The position numbers and the translations under genes were made by a program. The notes below the pieces were generated by a model. The model saw only the letters and a list, made by a program, of their open reading frames with translations. It did not search any database and had not been told where the DNA came from. DNA of 61,777 nt from Syntrophaceae bacterium UBA6112 (GTDB taxonomy: Bacteria; Desulfobacterota; Syntrophia; Syntrophales; UBA5619), in assembly GCA_002423465.1 (NCBI GenBank), contig DIWG01000087.1:11637-73413 (forward strand). Reading direction: 5' to 3'. Positions within the stretch are counted from its first letter, which is position 1. Each line of letters begins with the position of its first letter. Of this stretch, positions 16,789-26,824 are shown one piece after another.

Positions 16789-18567
16789 CTATGTCACGAT
16801 CTTGAGCGAAAGCTCCATAAGCTGTTCCACACTGACCTGTGAGGGCGCGTCCGTCAGCAGACAGGAGGCCTTCTGGGTCTTGGGGAAGGCGATCACGTCC
16901 CGGATCGACTCCGCCCCCGTCATCAGCATGATCATCCGGTCGAGGCCGAAAGCGATCCCGCCGTGGGGCGGCGTACCGTATTCCAGCGCGTCGAGGAGGA
17001 AGCCGAACTTGCCCCGGGCCTCTTCTTCGCCGAGGCCGAGCGCCTTAAAGATCAGTGTTTGCACTTCTTTCCGGTGGATCCGGATGCTGCCCCCCCCGAT
17101 CTCGGAGCCGTTCAGGACCAGGTCATAGGCACGGGCATGAACTTTTCCGGGATCCGTTTGGATGAACGGGACCTCCTCAAGCACCGGCGAAGTAAAGGGA
17201 TGGTGCGTCGAAACGAACCGCTTCTCCGTTTCGCTGTAGTCGAACAGCGGGAATTCCGTCACCCAGATGAACTCGAGCGCCTTGGGGTCGATCAGCCCCA
17301 GTTTTTTCGCCAGGTGGATCCGGAGGTTTCCCAGCGAGTCACGAACCACATTGGGTGAATCGGCGACAAAAAGGATGAGGGCGCCCTCGCGGGTCTCCAT
17401 CCGCTCATTCACCGCGGCCACTTCCGCCGGGGTCAGAAATTTGAAGATCGGCGAGGTCCAGCCGTCCGGATTGACCCTGGCCCAGGCAAGACCTTTCGCC
17501 CCGTACTGGGCGACGAAATCCTTCAGTTCGTCCAGGTCCTTCCGGGAGAGCCCTTTTCCGTCATCGACCTTGATCGCCCGGATCACGCCACCGCTGGCTG
17601 CGATCTCGGAGAATAGTTTGAATCCCGATTCCTTCAAAATGTCCGTCAGTTCCCTGAGTTCGAGGCCGAAACGGATATCGGGGTTGTCTTTCCCAAATCG
17701 GTTGATCGCCTCCCGGTAGGAGATCCGCGGGAAGGGTAGGGGGATCTCCCGGTCGAGGCAGGTCTTGAAGATGTGGGCGATCATCCCCTCCGTGATCCGG
17801 ATCACATCCTCTTCGGCGATGAAAGACATCTCCACGTCGATCTGCGTGAATTCCGGCTGACGGTCCGCCCGGAGATCCTCGTCGCGGAAGCATTTTACGA
17901 TCTGAAAATAACGGTCAAACCCCGAAACCATCAACAACTGCTTGAAGATTTGCGGGGACTGGGGAAGGGCATAAAACATCCCCTGACTCACCCGGCTGGG
18001 GACCAGGTAATCCCGGGCGCCCTCCGGCGTGCTCTTCGTCAGAAAGGGGGTCTCGATCTCAATGAATCCCTCGCGGTGAAAATAGTCGCGTGTCGCCGCG
18101 GCGACACGGCTCCGCAGAATCAGGTTCCTCTGGAGCTCTGGACGCCGGAGATCGAGGTAGCGGTATTTGAGACGGACGTTCTCGGAGATTTCGGTCATTC
18201 CATCCAACATAAAAGGCGGCGTCTTCGACTCATTGAGGATCTCCAGGTCATCCGCCAGCACCTCGATCTCACCGGACTTCAGATCGGGATTTTCCATCCC
18301 TTCCGGCCGCCGGCGCACGCGTCCATGGATTGCGAGCACGAATTCGCTCCGGATCCGTCCGGCTTCCGCGTGACAGGCGGCGTTGACATCCGGATTGAAG
18401 ACGACCTGAACGAGTCCCTCCCGGTCGCGAAGGTCGATAAAGACGACGCCTCCGTGATCCCGCCGCCGGTGGGCCCAGCCCATCAGCACTACTTCCTCCC
18501 CGGCGTGGGATGCATTGACATCCCCGCAGTAATGGGTTCTTTTTTGTACGGTCAAAAAGTCGGACAA
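16789..18567 (-). CDS. aspS: Aspartyl-tRNA synthetase
   Basis: 592 aa, the full bacterial-type length. An N-terminal OB anticodon-binding domain (GWAHRRRDHGGVVFIDLRD) precedes the class II catalytic core with FRDEDLRADRQPEFTQ (motif 2) and GIAFGLDRMIMLMTG (motif 3); a GAD insertion domain lies between, as expected for bacterial AspRS. It charges tRNA-Asp; whether it also charges tRNA-Asn was not resolved from the sequence. It starts 5 bp after the hisS stop. Confidence 0.97.
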   Translation of the reverse strand: MSDFLTVQKRTHYCGDVNASHAGEEVVLMGWAHRRRDHGGVVFIDLRDREGLVQVVFNPDVNAACHAEAGRIRSEFVLAIHGRVRRRPEGMENPDLKSGEIEVLADDLEILNESKTPPFMLDGMTEISENVRLKYRYLDLRRPELQRNLILRSRVAAATRDYFHREGFIEIETPFLTKSTPEGARDYLVPSRVSQGMFYALPQSPQIFKQLLMVSGFDRYFQIVKCFRDEDLRADRQPEFTQIDVEMSFIAEEDVIRITEGMIAHIFKTCLDREIPLPFPRISYREAINRFGKDNPDIRFGLELRELTDILKESGFKLFSEIAASGGVIRAIKVDDGKGLSRKDLDELKDFVAQYGAKGLAWARVNPDGWTSPIFKFLTPAEVAAVNERMETREGALILFVADSPNVVRDSLGNLRIHLAKKLGLIDPKALEFIWVTEFPLFDYSETEKRFVSTHHPFTSPVLEEVPFIQTDPGKVHARAYDLVLNGSEIGGGSIRIHRKEVQTLIFKALGLGEEEARGKFGFLLDALEYGTPPHGGIAFGLDRMIMLMTGAESIRDVIAFPKTQKASCLLTDAPSQVSVEQLMELSLKIVT

Positions 18568-18572
18568 GATCG

Positions 18573-19832
18573 TTACCTCTCTATTCTCATGATTGTTTCT
18601 TCCATGCTGTCCAAACGGATCTCTTCCTGGGTGCTCGCAAGCATATTCCGGAGAAAGGCTTTGTTCTCCTGGATTTCCCGATCGCCCAGGATCAGGGTAT
18701 AAACACTTTTCAATTTGTCCGCCCGTTTCATCTGACTCTTGAGGCTGCGGCCGGCGTGGTCCATCTCAACATGGATGCCTTTCATCCGCAGACGGTTGCA
18801 GAGAAAAAAGGCCTTTCTCAGGGCCATCTCTCCCAGCGCCGCGATAAATAGAATGGGGTCCGGGGAAGCATCCCCGTCTCCTTCCGGGATCATGGCAACC
18901 AGCCTCTCAAAACCGATGGCAAAGCCGATTCCGGAAATATCAGGGCCGCCGAGGTCCCGGACGAGATGGTCGTAACGACCGCCGCCGACGACGGCATTCT
19001 GGGCACCGAGAAATTCAGTGGTTACCTCGAAGGTTGTCCGGGTATAATAATCAAGCCCGCGAACCATTTTGGGATTCTGATGAAAGGGGAGATCGAAGAG
19101 GCGCAACGACGCCTGGACTTTCTCGAAGTGTTCCCGGCATCCCTCGCAGAGAAAAGCGGGAAGAAGCGGGGCTTGTGAGATGATGTTGGCGCAGGTTTCC
19201 ACTTTGCAATCGAAAACGCGGAGAGGATTGGTGCCAAGCCGTCGCCGGCAGTCGCCGCAGAGTTCCTCTTCCCGGCCGTGCAGAAAGGAGAGGATCGCCT
19301 CCCGGAAGGCGGGACGGCATTCGGCGCAGCCGAGGGAATTGATCTCTAAATTCAGATTCGGTAGTCCAAGTATTTTCAGAAAGTGCATCAGCATCAGAAT
19401 CAGTTCAGCATCGGTTCTCGGATCATCCGGCCCAAGGATCTCGGCATCGATTTGGTGGAACTGGCGGTAACGCCCTTTTTGCGGTCTCTCTCGCCGGAAC
19501 ATCGGGCCCAACGTGTAGAGTTTCGTTACTGTTTCGGCAGCGTGCAACGCATGCTCCAGGTAGGCTCGGATGATGGAGGCCGTTGCCTCCGGCCGGAGCG
19601 TCAACGATTCCTCCCCCCGGTCGATGAAGGTGTACATCTCCTTCTCCACGATGTCCGTGGATTCGCCGATCCCGCGGCTGAAAAGCCCCGTCTTTTCGAG
19701 CAGCGGAACGCGGATCTCCCGGTATCCGAAGGCACGAAAGACTTGATGGGCCGTTGCTTCGATATGCCGCCACTTGTCTGTCTCCGGGGGAAGGATGTCC
19801 TTGAAACCCCTGACTGCGGTGATGATTTCCAT
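18573..19832 (-). CDS. hisS: Histidyl-tRNA synthetase
   Basis: 419 aa. Class II motifs: RPEATASIIRAYLEH and FRRERPQKGRYRQFHQIDAE (motif 2), GLDYYTRTTFEV (histidine-specific), GGGRYDHL and GIGFAIGFERL (motif 3), plus the C-terminal anticodon-binding domain. It is the first gene of hisS-aspS-citrate synthase on the minus strand. The 260 bp upstream (19833-20092) contains no gene I can support and should include its promoter; TTGCGT-N17-TATCAG on the minus strand near 19990-20020 is a weak candidate. Confidence 0.97.
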   Translation of the reverse strand: MEIITAVRGFKDILPPETDKWRHIEATAHQVFRAFGYREIRVPLLEKTGLFSRGIGESTDIVEKEMYTFIDRGEESLTLRPEATASIIRAYLEHALHAAETVTKLYTLGPMFRRERPQKGRYRQFHQIDAEILGPDDPRTDAELILMLMHFLKILGLPNLNLEINSLGCAECRPAFREAILSFLHGREEELCGDCRRRLGTNPLRVFDCKVETCANIISQAPLLPAFLCEGCREHFEKVQASLRLFDLPFHQNPKMVRGLDYYTRTTFEVTTEFLGAQNAVVGGGRYDHLVRDLGGPDISGIGFAIGFERLVAMIPEGDGDASPDPILFIAALGEMALRKAFFLCNRLRMKGIHVEMDHAGRSLKSQMKRADKLKSVYTLILGDREIQENKAFLRNMLASTQEEIRLDSMEETIMRIER

Positions 19833-20092
19833 AAATGGGAACCCCTTCCGATCATCTGAATCTGCCCGTGAGCGAATTCCCTGCGGCTTACCGCGGGGTT
19901 GCGAGCAAAACGAAATGGTTTGTTCCTCTTAAGGATCGAAGATTCTCTACAATTTGCTGCGGAGAGCTTCAATTTAAGGGCGATTCTGATAGCATAACGA
20001 TAGGACAAACGCAACAGAAAATGACATCGAAAATCTCTTGCGGACGGGACAGACCTTCATCCGCACCTTGGGAGAGATGGCTGGAAGATGGA

Positions 20093-20695
20093 TCAACGTC
20101 TGGAGACGAAAGGATTGTCCTTCATGTAAAAGCGAAGCGGCTTGGACGCCCAAGGCCCGGCATAGTCCACGCCGATCCGCGGCCGTTCGATGATCGAAAC
20201 AGGTTCGTCTCCGGTCATAGGAGCGACATAAAAATTCTCACTGCTCAGATCATGACCATTGAGATGTTTATCGATTCCCATTGCCTGGCACAGCAGACCA
20301 GGACCGTTGGTTTTTCCCCAGACATTCTGCACGGGTTCCAGAGCGCGCAAGAGTACAGCCGAGGCGTGTCCCTCGGGTTCGGTCACTACATTCATGCAAT
20401 AATACATCCCATAGATCATGTACACATAGGCATATCCGGGTGCACCGAACATTGTTTTCGTCCGTGGCGTGATCCCCCGGGAGGAATGGGCAGCAAGATC
20501 ATGGGGCCCAAGGTATGCCTCGACTTCCACAATCCTGCCGCTGCGCTCCAGCCCTCCGGTGACATGGACCAGTTTTTTCCCGAGCAGTTCCCGGGCGACG
20601 AGAATCGTGTCGCGATCATAAAAGGAGCGCTGCAGTTTCTTCATAAATGTTTGTCCGTTTTCTGCTTTTCCGTATTCCGCCCAATGGCTGGACAT
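20093..20695 (-). CDS. 3-methyladenine DNA glycosylase (AAG/MPG family)
   Basis: 200 aa, right for the family. Features: FYDRDTILVARELLGKKLV, the catalytic glutamate in GRIVEVEAYLG, the base-flipping region AYVYMIYGMYYCMNVVTE, and NGPGLLCQAMGI. It removes alkylated purines and starts base-excision repair. ATG 20695 is chosen for GAGGAG at 8-base spacing; family similarity begins at the Met 17 codons later. It lies 75 bp after the comEC stop and is probably cotranscribed. Confidence 0.93.
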   Translation of the reverse strand: MSSHWAEYGKAENGQTFMKKLQRSFYDRDTILVARELLGKKLVHVTGGLERSGRIVEVEAYLGPHDLAAHSSRGITPRTKTMFGAPGYAYVYMIYGMYYCMNVVTEPEGHASAVLLRALEPVQNVWGKTNGPGLLCQAMGIDKHLNGHDLSSENFYVAPMTGDEPVSIIERPRIGVDYAGPWASKPLRFYMKDNPFVSRR

Positions 20696-20769
20696 GTTGA
20701 GATCTCCTCGATTTTCGTTCGGAATATGGGTAATAATCCAGAATGACCCTCTCCAGGCGACATTACGTT

Positions 20770-23364
20770 TCAAGGCATCTTTTCATGAGCGATCCGGGAA
20801 GTTGCGCTGAAAACATCAACGACAAGTTTCTTCCCATCCGTGGTGAGCGTAACGGCGCCGTCGCGATCCGTCCGATAGACCTGCGCCTTGATCAATTCGT
20901 ATCGCCGGAGGACATCCGGGTTGGGGAAACCGAAAACATTTTCCGCGCCGCAACTGACCACGGCAATTTGCGGTTTTACCTTTTCAATAAAGGGGGTGCT
21001 GCTGGATCGCCGACTTCCGTGATGCGGGATGAAGATCGCATTGCTGCACAGATCGACTTCCCCACGAACCAGACGACGTTCGACGGTCTCCGAGATGTCC
21101 GCCGGCAGCAGAAAACGCCGCTCGCCGAAAGAAAGCTTCAGGACGAGGGAACGGTCATTGGTTGCATCAAAGAGGAGGGAGGCGGACTTTGCGACGGCCG
21201 GCGGACGGACAGGGAGGTCCTTCATGACCATATCGTCCTCATCGGACGGCGCTTCAGGATTTGGCGAATGATCCTCAGGATGCAGAACATGGATCTTGAC
21301 CCCGGAAATATCCATTGCGGGCGCCCTGTCCGACAGGATCCGCAAAACAATCCCTTTTTCCCGGATGATTCGACGGAAGGAAAGGTAAAGTTCCGTAGCG
21401 GATGTCTCGCCATTGATCCACGCCTCCCGGACATCAAAGTTTTCCAGGATGAACAGAAGCCCCTGAAGGTGGTCGGGATGGGGATGGGTCAGGACCACGG
21501 TATCGATCCGGGTGATCCGCTCGTGCCAAAGGTAGGGGGCCAGAACGAATTTCCCGAGATCGAAACTGTCGTCGAAGAAGCCGCCGCCGTCCACAAGCAT
21601 TTTTGCCCCGCCGGGAAACCGGATCAAAATGCTGCTCCCCTGACCGACATCCACCGCGGTCAGGGCAAGTCGTCCTTGTCGAATATCATTGATGTAGATA
21701 TGGAGGGCGTCGATGATAAAAAAAAGGATGAGGATGATGGGGATCACCTTCAGCGGGAACGTTATTTTCAGTGCCTTTTTCGACTTGCGGCGCGTTGCGA
21801 ACCATTTCAACAACAGACCGCCCCAGATCAGCAGAAGATAATAGGCGCCGATTTCCGGAAGGGTCGGCGTGGAGATGTAAATAGATGCCCAGGGGAGCGC
21901 CGAAAACCGGTCGATAAAGATCAGGGAAGTTCGAACCAGGATTTCAGAGACCCGAATGACCCATCCGGCCAATGTCGCCGAGAGCGGTACCGCCAGGATG
22001 ATAGCCATACTAACCGGGATCGCCAGGATGCCAAGGATCGGAACGCAGATGAGGTTTGCCAAGAGCGTAATCGGCGAAAAACGGTTGAAATAGAGGAGAA
22101 TCAACGGCAGAGTGCCCAGGGTTGCGGAGAGAGATGCCAGAAAAAAGATCACAATGCCGCGATTGGCTCGTCGGAGGATCTGGCGGACAGGATCATTCTG
22201 AAAAAGATCTGCCGGTTTCGAGGGGAGGGCAGTCAACAGGGCAAGCCATTTTGGCATGAAATAGATCAGCGAGGCGACCGCAGTAAACGAGAGTTGAAAA
22301 GAGATGTCGAAAAGCGAATATGGGCTGAGGATCAGGATCAGAAAGGCGGCCAGCGCAAGGGTATTGTAGAGATTCCGTTCCCGGTTGATGAGGACGGAGC
22401 ACAAGAAAACAACCGCCATGATCGAGGCGCGCACGACCGAGATGCCGGCGCCGGCGATGAAGGTGTAAAGGATAACGACGAAAATTGCAATAATGGTCGA
22501 TACATTCTTGATGTTCCCGCGCAGCAGAAGATATTCAGACTTGAGACAGAGTCGGGCCAGAAAAAGAGCAAAAATCGCAACCATGCCGATATTGAATCCG
22601 GAGATGGCGATGATGTGCGTAGTGCCGGTCCGATTGAATTTCTCCATGACCTCCTTGGGGATCTCCTTCTGATCGCCGAGAATCATCGCCTGAATGATCC
22701 GTCCCTCCGCTCCCGGTGAACGTTCCAGAATGGTATTCCGGACAAGGTCTCGAAAATTTTCCAGACTCGTCCGAAAAGGATTGCCTCTCTTGCTGCGCAA
22801 GAGGACAAATCCCGAGGCGTCTTTCACGAATCCCTTCACCAGAATTCCCCGGAGCCTGAGATAAGTCTCATAATCGAAGCCGCCCGGATTCTTGAAATTT
22901 CGAGGGGACCTGAGCCGTGTATGGAAACGGAGGACATCTCCATAATGAAAAGGATAAGGTTCGCGGACGTTCAGGAGAACACGCCCATCGACGGGATAAT
23001 ACTGCCCGTCGTCCAGGATTTGCGAGACGGAAACGACCAACTCCGTTTTATCAGGCGATACTTGAGGGTTTTCGCAAATCATCCCCTCTACACACATCTT
23101 TTCATTTCCGACAAAGTTCAGAATGTGATTTTCCCCAATGGAGGGATGAAGGTACAGATTGATGTCGAGAATTCCGAGGAGAAAAATAGAAAGGAGCAGG
23201 AAAGAATGGATGAATTTGCGCTTTTTGAATACCAGAATCAGCGCAATCAGCAACAGCGCTGCGAACAGACCCGCATAAACGTACAGGTTGGGAAACCGAT
23301 AAAGGATTCCGCAGGAGATGCCCGCAATCAATGCCGCCAACAAGGGTAGAAACGGTTTGTTCAT
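20770..23364 (-). CDS. comEC: ComEC/Rec2 family DNA-internalisation channel protein
   Basis: 864 aa. Order: N-terminal membrane helices, an OB-like segment (residues ~90-190, with GDVLRFHTRLRSPRNFKNPGG shared in part by the family), the Competence membrane domain with ISGFNIGMVAIFALFLARLC and GAGISVVRASIMAVVF, and a C-terminal metallo-beta-lactamase domain with DVGQGSSILI, LTHPHPDHLQG and PHHGSRRSS. All three parts are present and uninterrupted, so the gene appears functional. It carries single-stranded DNA across the inner membrane during natural transformation. It lies next to pilSR, which controls type IV pili in related bacteria and so fits a DNA-uptake theme. Confidence 0.95.
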   Translation of the reverse strand: MNKPFLPLLAALIAGISCGILYRFPNLYVYAGLFAALLLIALILVFKKRKFIHSFLLLSIFLLGILDINLYLHPSIGENHILNFVGNEKMCVEGMICENPQVSPDKTELVVSVSQILDDGQYYPVDGRVLLNVREPYPFHYGDVLRFHTRLRSPRNFKNPGGFDYETYLRLRGILVKGFVKDASGFVLLRSKRGNPFRTSLENFRDLVRNTILERSPGAEGRIIQAMILGDQKEIPKEVMEKFNRTGTTHIIAISGFNIGMVAIFALFLARLCLKSEYLLLRGNIKNVSTIIAIFVVILYTFIAGAGISVVRASIMAVVFLCSVLINRERNLYNTLALAAFLILILSPYSLFDISFQLSFTAVASLIYFMPKWLALLTALPSKPADLFQNDPVRQILRRANRGIVIFFLASLSATLGTLPLILLYFNRFSPITLLANLICVPILGILAIPVSMAIILAVPLSATLAGWVIRVSEILVRTSLIFIDRFSALPWASIYISTPTLPEIGAYYLLLIWGGLLLKWFATRRKSKKALKITFPLKVIPIILILFFIIDALHIYINDIRQGRLALTAVDVGQGSSILIRFPGGAKMLVDGGGFFDDSFDLGKFVLAPYLWHERITRIDTVVLTHPHPDHLQGLLFILENFDVREAWINGETSATELYLSFRRIIREKGIVLRILSDRAPAMDISGVKIHVLHPEDHSPNPEAPSDEDDMVMKDLPVRPPAVAKSASLLFDATNDRSLVLKLSFGERRFLLPADISETVERRLVRGEVDLCSNAIFIPHHGSRRSSSTPFIEKVKPQIAVVSCGAENVFGFPNPDVLRRYELIKAQVYRTDRDGAVTLTTDGKKLVVDVFSATSRIAHEKMP

Positions 23365-23573
23365 CAATGAGCTGCCTTTATCGGAGAACAGGTTTCATCT
23401 GAAGGTCGGAAACGGAGATGACGGAGAAGGAATGACGAAAATCATAGAAAGAAACCGTCTGCCTGTCAATAAAATCTCACCGCACATGAACGATATTGAC
23501 TTTTTCCCGGACTGAAAGTAGCTTGTTGCCAGAACCGCTACATTTATTTGAGCGCAACGGATCGTGAGACCAG

Positions 23574-25277
23574 ATGACCGAAAAAAGGCTGTTTCCTGAA
23601 GATATGACATTCCGCCTCCGCTGGCTGATGCTTTCGAGGATCGCCATAGTCACCTTCATACTCGGAATCGCAACCTTCGTCGAGATCAAGGGAATGGAGA
23701 CCCTGTCGGCGATATCGGCGTCCACCCTCTTCAAGACGATTCTTTTGACGTACATTCTTTCCATCGTTTATCTTCTTCTTCTGAAGTATGTCCGGAACCT
23801 TTTATGGAACATCTTCACCCAAAGTCTCTGTGACGTCATTCTGATCACGGGAATGGTCTATGCGACAGGCGGCATCCACAGCATCTATTCCGTTTTTTAT
23901 CCGCTGGTCATCATCTATTCCGTTCTTTTTCTGGGAAGGCGGGGCGGTCTCGTCATCGCTTCCGCGGCCGGCATTTTTTACGGTCTTTTCGCCGACCTGG
24001 AATTTTATGGGGTGATCTATCCTATCTTTGCGATCCCCGGCCAGGATTCCTTCCCGAATGCCGCATATGTTTTCACAAGGATCATTACCCATATCATCTC
24101 CTTTTATTTCATTGCTTTTCTCTCAAGTTTTGTCGTGGAGCAAGAGAAGAAAACGAGGACTCTCCTTGCCGAGAAACAGAGCGCCTTCGATCAGCTTGAT
24201 CTGCTGTATCGGAGCATCATCGAGTCGGTCGATACGGGCATTCTGACCGTTAACCTGAAGGGACAGATTAAATCCTTCAACCGTGCCGCTGCCGAAATTA
24301 CCGGCTTTTCGTTCCGTGAAGTCGAAAACCAGCCTGTTTCGATGTTTTTCCCGGATTTTCCGTCCTTTACAAAAGAGGAAAGCGAGGACGGAAGCCGACC
24401 GGCGGCAAGAACCCGCTTTGAAACGACCTTCAATACCGGTGACGGACGGAGTCTGAGCTTCGGCGGCGCCCTCTCGCCCCTGCATGATCCGCAGGGATTC
24501 ACCATCGGAAGCATCATCGTTTTCCAGGATCTGACGGAAATCTTTAAAATGAGAGAATCTCTTGAAAAAAGCCGAAGGCTTGCCTTCATCGGTGAGATGA
24601 CTGCAGGGCTGGCACATGAGATCAGAAACCCGCTCGCTTCTATGAGCGGTTCGATTCAGATGCTGAGTCAGGATCTTTCCCATAACGAAATCCATCGAAA
24701 ACTGATGCAGATCATTCTACGGGGGAAAGATCAGTTGGAGAGCTTTCTGAAGGATTTTCTGATGATGGCGAGACCGGCGCCCGGGGTCCGGGAGAAGATC
24801 GATCTCCGGGAGATTATCCCGGATGTTCTGGACTCCCTGCGCTTCGTTCCCGATTGGCATGAGCCCGTGAAGATCGATCTGCGACTGAAGGATGATCCGT
24901 TAACGATTCAGGCCAACCGGACAGAGACCAGACAGATTCTCTGGAATGTGATTCTCAACGCGGTACAGGCGATGCCGGAGGGAGGTACATTGACGATTGA
25001 GGCCCGCAGTAGCCGAAACGAAGAAAATAACGGCCTGGAAATCAAGATTCACGACACCGGTTGCGGCATTGAAAAAAATCATCTTCTGAACATTTTTGAA
25101 CCTTTCTATACGACGCGGGATATGGGAACGGGACTGGGACTGGCGGTGGTCAGCCGGATTTTGGACGGATACCATGGCGCCATTAACATTGAAAGTGAGG
25201 CGGGGAAGGGAACGATCTGCACGATATGGATTCCCCGCAGCATTTCCCCAGATAACGGGGACCGGAATATTTCATAG
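23574..25277 (+). CDS. pilS: Membrane sensor histidine kinase, PilS type
   Basis: 567 aa. About six hydrophobic segments in residues 15-190 form the sensor region. A PAS domain follows (SIIESVDTGILTVNLKGQI), then HisKA with the phospho-acceptor in LAHEIRNPLASMSGS, and an HATPase with the N-box NVILNAVQAM and G-boxes DTGCGIE and GTGLGLAVV. The layout matches PilS, partner of PilR in controlling type IV pilin expression. The downstream sigma-54 activator begins 17 bp after its stop. A NtrB-like role with another target is the alternative. Confidence 0.88.
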   Translation: MTEKRLFPEDMTFRLRWLMLSRIAIVTFILGIATFVEIKGMETLSAISASTLFKTILLTYILSIVYLLLLKYVRNLLWNIFTQSLCDVILITGMVYATGGIHSIYSVFYPLVIIYSVLFLGRRGGLVIASAAGIFYGLFADLEFYGVIYPIFAIPGQDSFPNAAYVFTRIITHIISFYFIAFLSSFVVEQEKKTRTLLAEKQSAFDQLDLLYRSIIESVDTGILTVNLKGQIKSFNRAAAEITGFSFREVENQPVSMFFPDFPSFTKEESEDGSRPAARTRFETTFNTGDGRSLSFGGALSPLHDPQGFTIGSIIVFQDLTEIFKMRESLEKSRRLAFIGEMTAGLAHEIRNPLASMSGSIQMLSQDLSHNEIHRKLMQIILRGKDQLESFLKDFLMMARPAPGVREKIDLREIIPDVLDSLRFVPDWHEPVKIDLRLKDDPLTIQANRTETRQILWNVILNAVQAMPEGGTLTIEARSSRNEENNGLEIKIHDTGCGIEKNHLLNIFEPFYTTRDMGTGLGLAVVSRILDGYHGAINIESEAGKGTICTIWIPRSISPDNGDRNIS

Positions 25278-25294
25278 AAGGGAGGTGGAATATC

Positions 25295-26662
25295 ATGTTC
25301 AAGATCCTTGTAGTGGACGACGACCAGGGGATGCGGGAGTTTTTGGAGATCATGCTGAGTCGCGAAGGGTATTGTGTCGACACGGCATCCGATGCGGGGA
25401 AAGCCCTTGGCATCTGTCGGAAAGAAAAATACGATCTGGTCATTACGGACCTTAAAATGCCGAAGATGGATGGAATCCGGTTTCTCAAAGAGATCAAAGA
25501 TCTTTCTCCCGAAACGGTGGTGATTATGATTACGGCTTACGCCTCCGGTGAAACAGCGGTCAATGCAATGAAGGAGGGGGCCTATGATTACATTGAAAAG
25601 GATTTTGCGATTGATGATCTGAAGCGAATCGTGCGGAATGCCCTGGCCGGAAAAGAAATTAATCGGGACGACGCCATTTTTCTGAAAGAGATTGGAGAAG
25701 CGGTCCGTTTTGGAAGCATGATCGGCAGCAGCCGAGAGATGCTCAAGGTCTATACGACGATCAAAAAGGTTGCGGACACGCCCGCCAACGTTCTGATCCT
25801 CGGTGAGAGCGGTACCGGTAAGGAGCTCGTTGCCAAGGCCATTCATGAGAACAGCGCACGCCAGAAGCTGCCCTTTGTCGTAATCAATTGTGGAGGAATT
25901 CCGGAAAACCTTCTTGAGAGCGAGCTCTTCGGTTACATCAAAGGGGCCTTCACTGGCGCCTATTCGGACAAGGCCGGACTTTTCGAAGTCGCCCATGGGG
26001 GAACAATCTTTCTGGATGAGATTGCGGAGCTTCCGCCTCTCCTTCAAGTCAAACTCTTGCGGGTTGTCCAGGAAAAGACCTTCCGCCGCATTGGCGGCGC
26101 AGACGACATCCGTGTCGATGTGCGAATCATCTCCGCTACCAATCAGAATCTCGCTGATACCGTGAAATCGGGTTCTTTCCGAGAAGATCTCTATTACCGA
26201 CTCAACGTCATTCCACTCCAACTGCCGCCCCTCCGGGAGAGGAAGGAGGACATCCCGGTCCTGACGAAACACTTCATCGAAAAATATTCCCGTGAATTCG
26301 GGAAAGAGATCAAAACCATATCCGCTTATGCCCTGGAGCTGCTGATGCAATACCCATTTCCAGGGAATATTCGGGAGTTGGAGAACATCATCGAACGGAG
26401 CATCGCCTTGGAAACCTCCAATATCATTCTTCCGGAGAATCTTATCCTTTCCGAAGGGCTGGAGCAGGACCAGGGGAAGGAGATTCCCGATCTTCCGGAT
26501 GCAGGTCTCAACCTCAATGAAGAGCTGGTGAAATTTGAAAAACGCTTCATCGAAAAGGCGCTGGCAAAAACGGAGGGTTCCAAAACCAGGGCGGCGGAAC
26601 TTCTTCGAATCAGCTATGATTCCCTTCATTATCGTTGTGAAAAACTGGGGATACATCCCTGA
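25295..26662 (+). CDS. pilR: Sigma-54-dependent response regulator, PilR type
   Basis: 455 aa. The receiver domain has VDDDQGM and the phospho-acceptor Asp in VITDLKMPKMDG. The AAA+ domain has GESGTGKE (Walker A), the sigma-54-contacting GAFTGA loop and GGTIFLDEI (Walker B). The C-terminal Fis-type helix-turn-helix is in SKTRAAELLRISYDSLHYRCEKL. A strong ribosome-binding site, AAGGGAGGTGG, precedes ATG 25295. It should be phosphorylated by the upstream kinase and activate sigma-54 promoters. Confidence 0.92.
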   Translation: MFKILVVDDDQGMREFLEIMLSREGYCVDTASDAGKALGICRKEKYDLVITDLKMPKMDGIRFLKEIKDLSPETVVIMITAYASGETAVNAMKEGAYDYIEKDFAIDDLKRIVRNALAGKEINRDDAIFLKEIGEAVRFGSMIGSSREMLKVYTTIKKVADTPANVLILGESGTGKELVAKAIHENSARQKLPFVVINCGGIPENLLESELFGYIKGAFTGAYSDKAGLFEVAHGGTIFLDEIAELPPLLQVKLLRVVQEKTFRRIGGADDIRVDVRIISATNQNLADTVKSGSFREDLYYRLNVIPLQLPPLRERKEDIPVLTKHFIEKYSREFGKEIKTISAYALELLMQYPFPGNIRELENIIERSIALETSNIILPENLILSEGLEQDQGKEIPDLPDAGLNLNEELVKFEKRFIEKALAKTEGSKTRAAELLRISYDSLHYRCEKLGIHP

Positions 26663-26678
26663 GCAAATCAATTTCCCC

Positions 26679-26708
26679 TTGACATATGCACGGCTCCTGT
26701 TTTATAAA
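26679..26708 (+). promoter_or_regulatory. Promoter of the leader/attenuator and Liv operon
   Basis: -35 TTGACA (26679-26684) is consensus. The -10 is TATAAA (26703-26708) with an 18-base spacer, or TTATAA one base earlier with 17. It lies just upstream of the Phe-rich leader peptide. Confidence 0.72.
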
Positions 26709-26728
26709 ACTTAGCAAAGGTGAGTATA

Positions 26729-26824
26729 ATGATGATCGGGATTGAAAAATTGGGAGAGATTCGGCGGGATGGCTTTAGCGGCTTTTTTAGCTTCTTTATC
26801 GGGGTCTGCCCGCCGCGTTTGTAA
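26729..26824 (+). CDS. Phe-rich leader peptide (31 aa)
   Basis: ATG 26729 follows AAAGGTGAG (26717-26725) at a good distance, and the frame ends at TAA 26822-26824. Residues 16-23 read FSGFFSFF: five phenylalanines in eight positions (TTT, TTT, TTT, TTC, TTT at 26774-26797). Such clustering in a short ORF, placed ahead of alternating hairpins, is the hallmark of a leader peptide whose translation senses charged tRNA-Phe. It has no expected function as a protein. The alternative, a chance ORF, is disfavoured by the ribosome-binding site and the downstream structure. Confidence 0.68.
   Translation: MMIGIEKLGEIRRDGFSGFFSFFIGVCPPRL

Noticed and set aside
15089..17128. 679-codon open frame on the plus strand opposite the citrate synthase and aspS genes
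   Set aside because: It is antisense to two well-supported genes, has low-complexity composition driven by their codon bias, and shows no family motif or ribosome-binding site.
20743..22719. 658-codon open frame on the plus strand opposite comEC
   Set aside because: Antisense shadow of comEC; the translation is rich in Asp, Arg, Gln and Gly with no recognisable domain.
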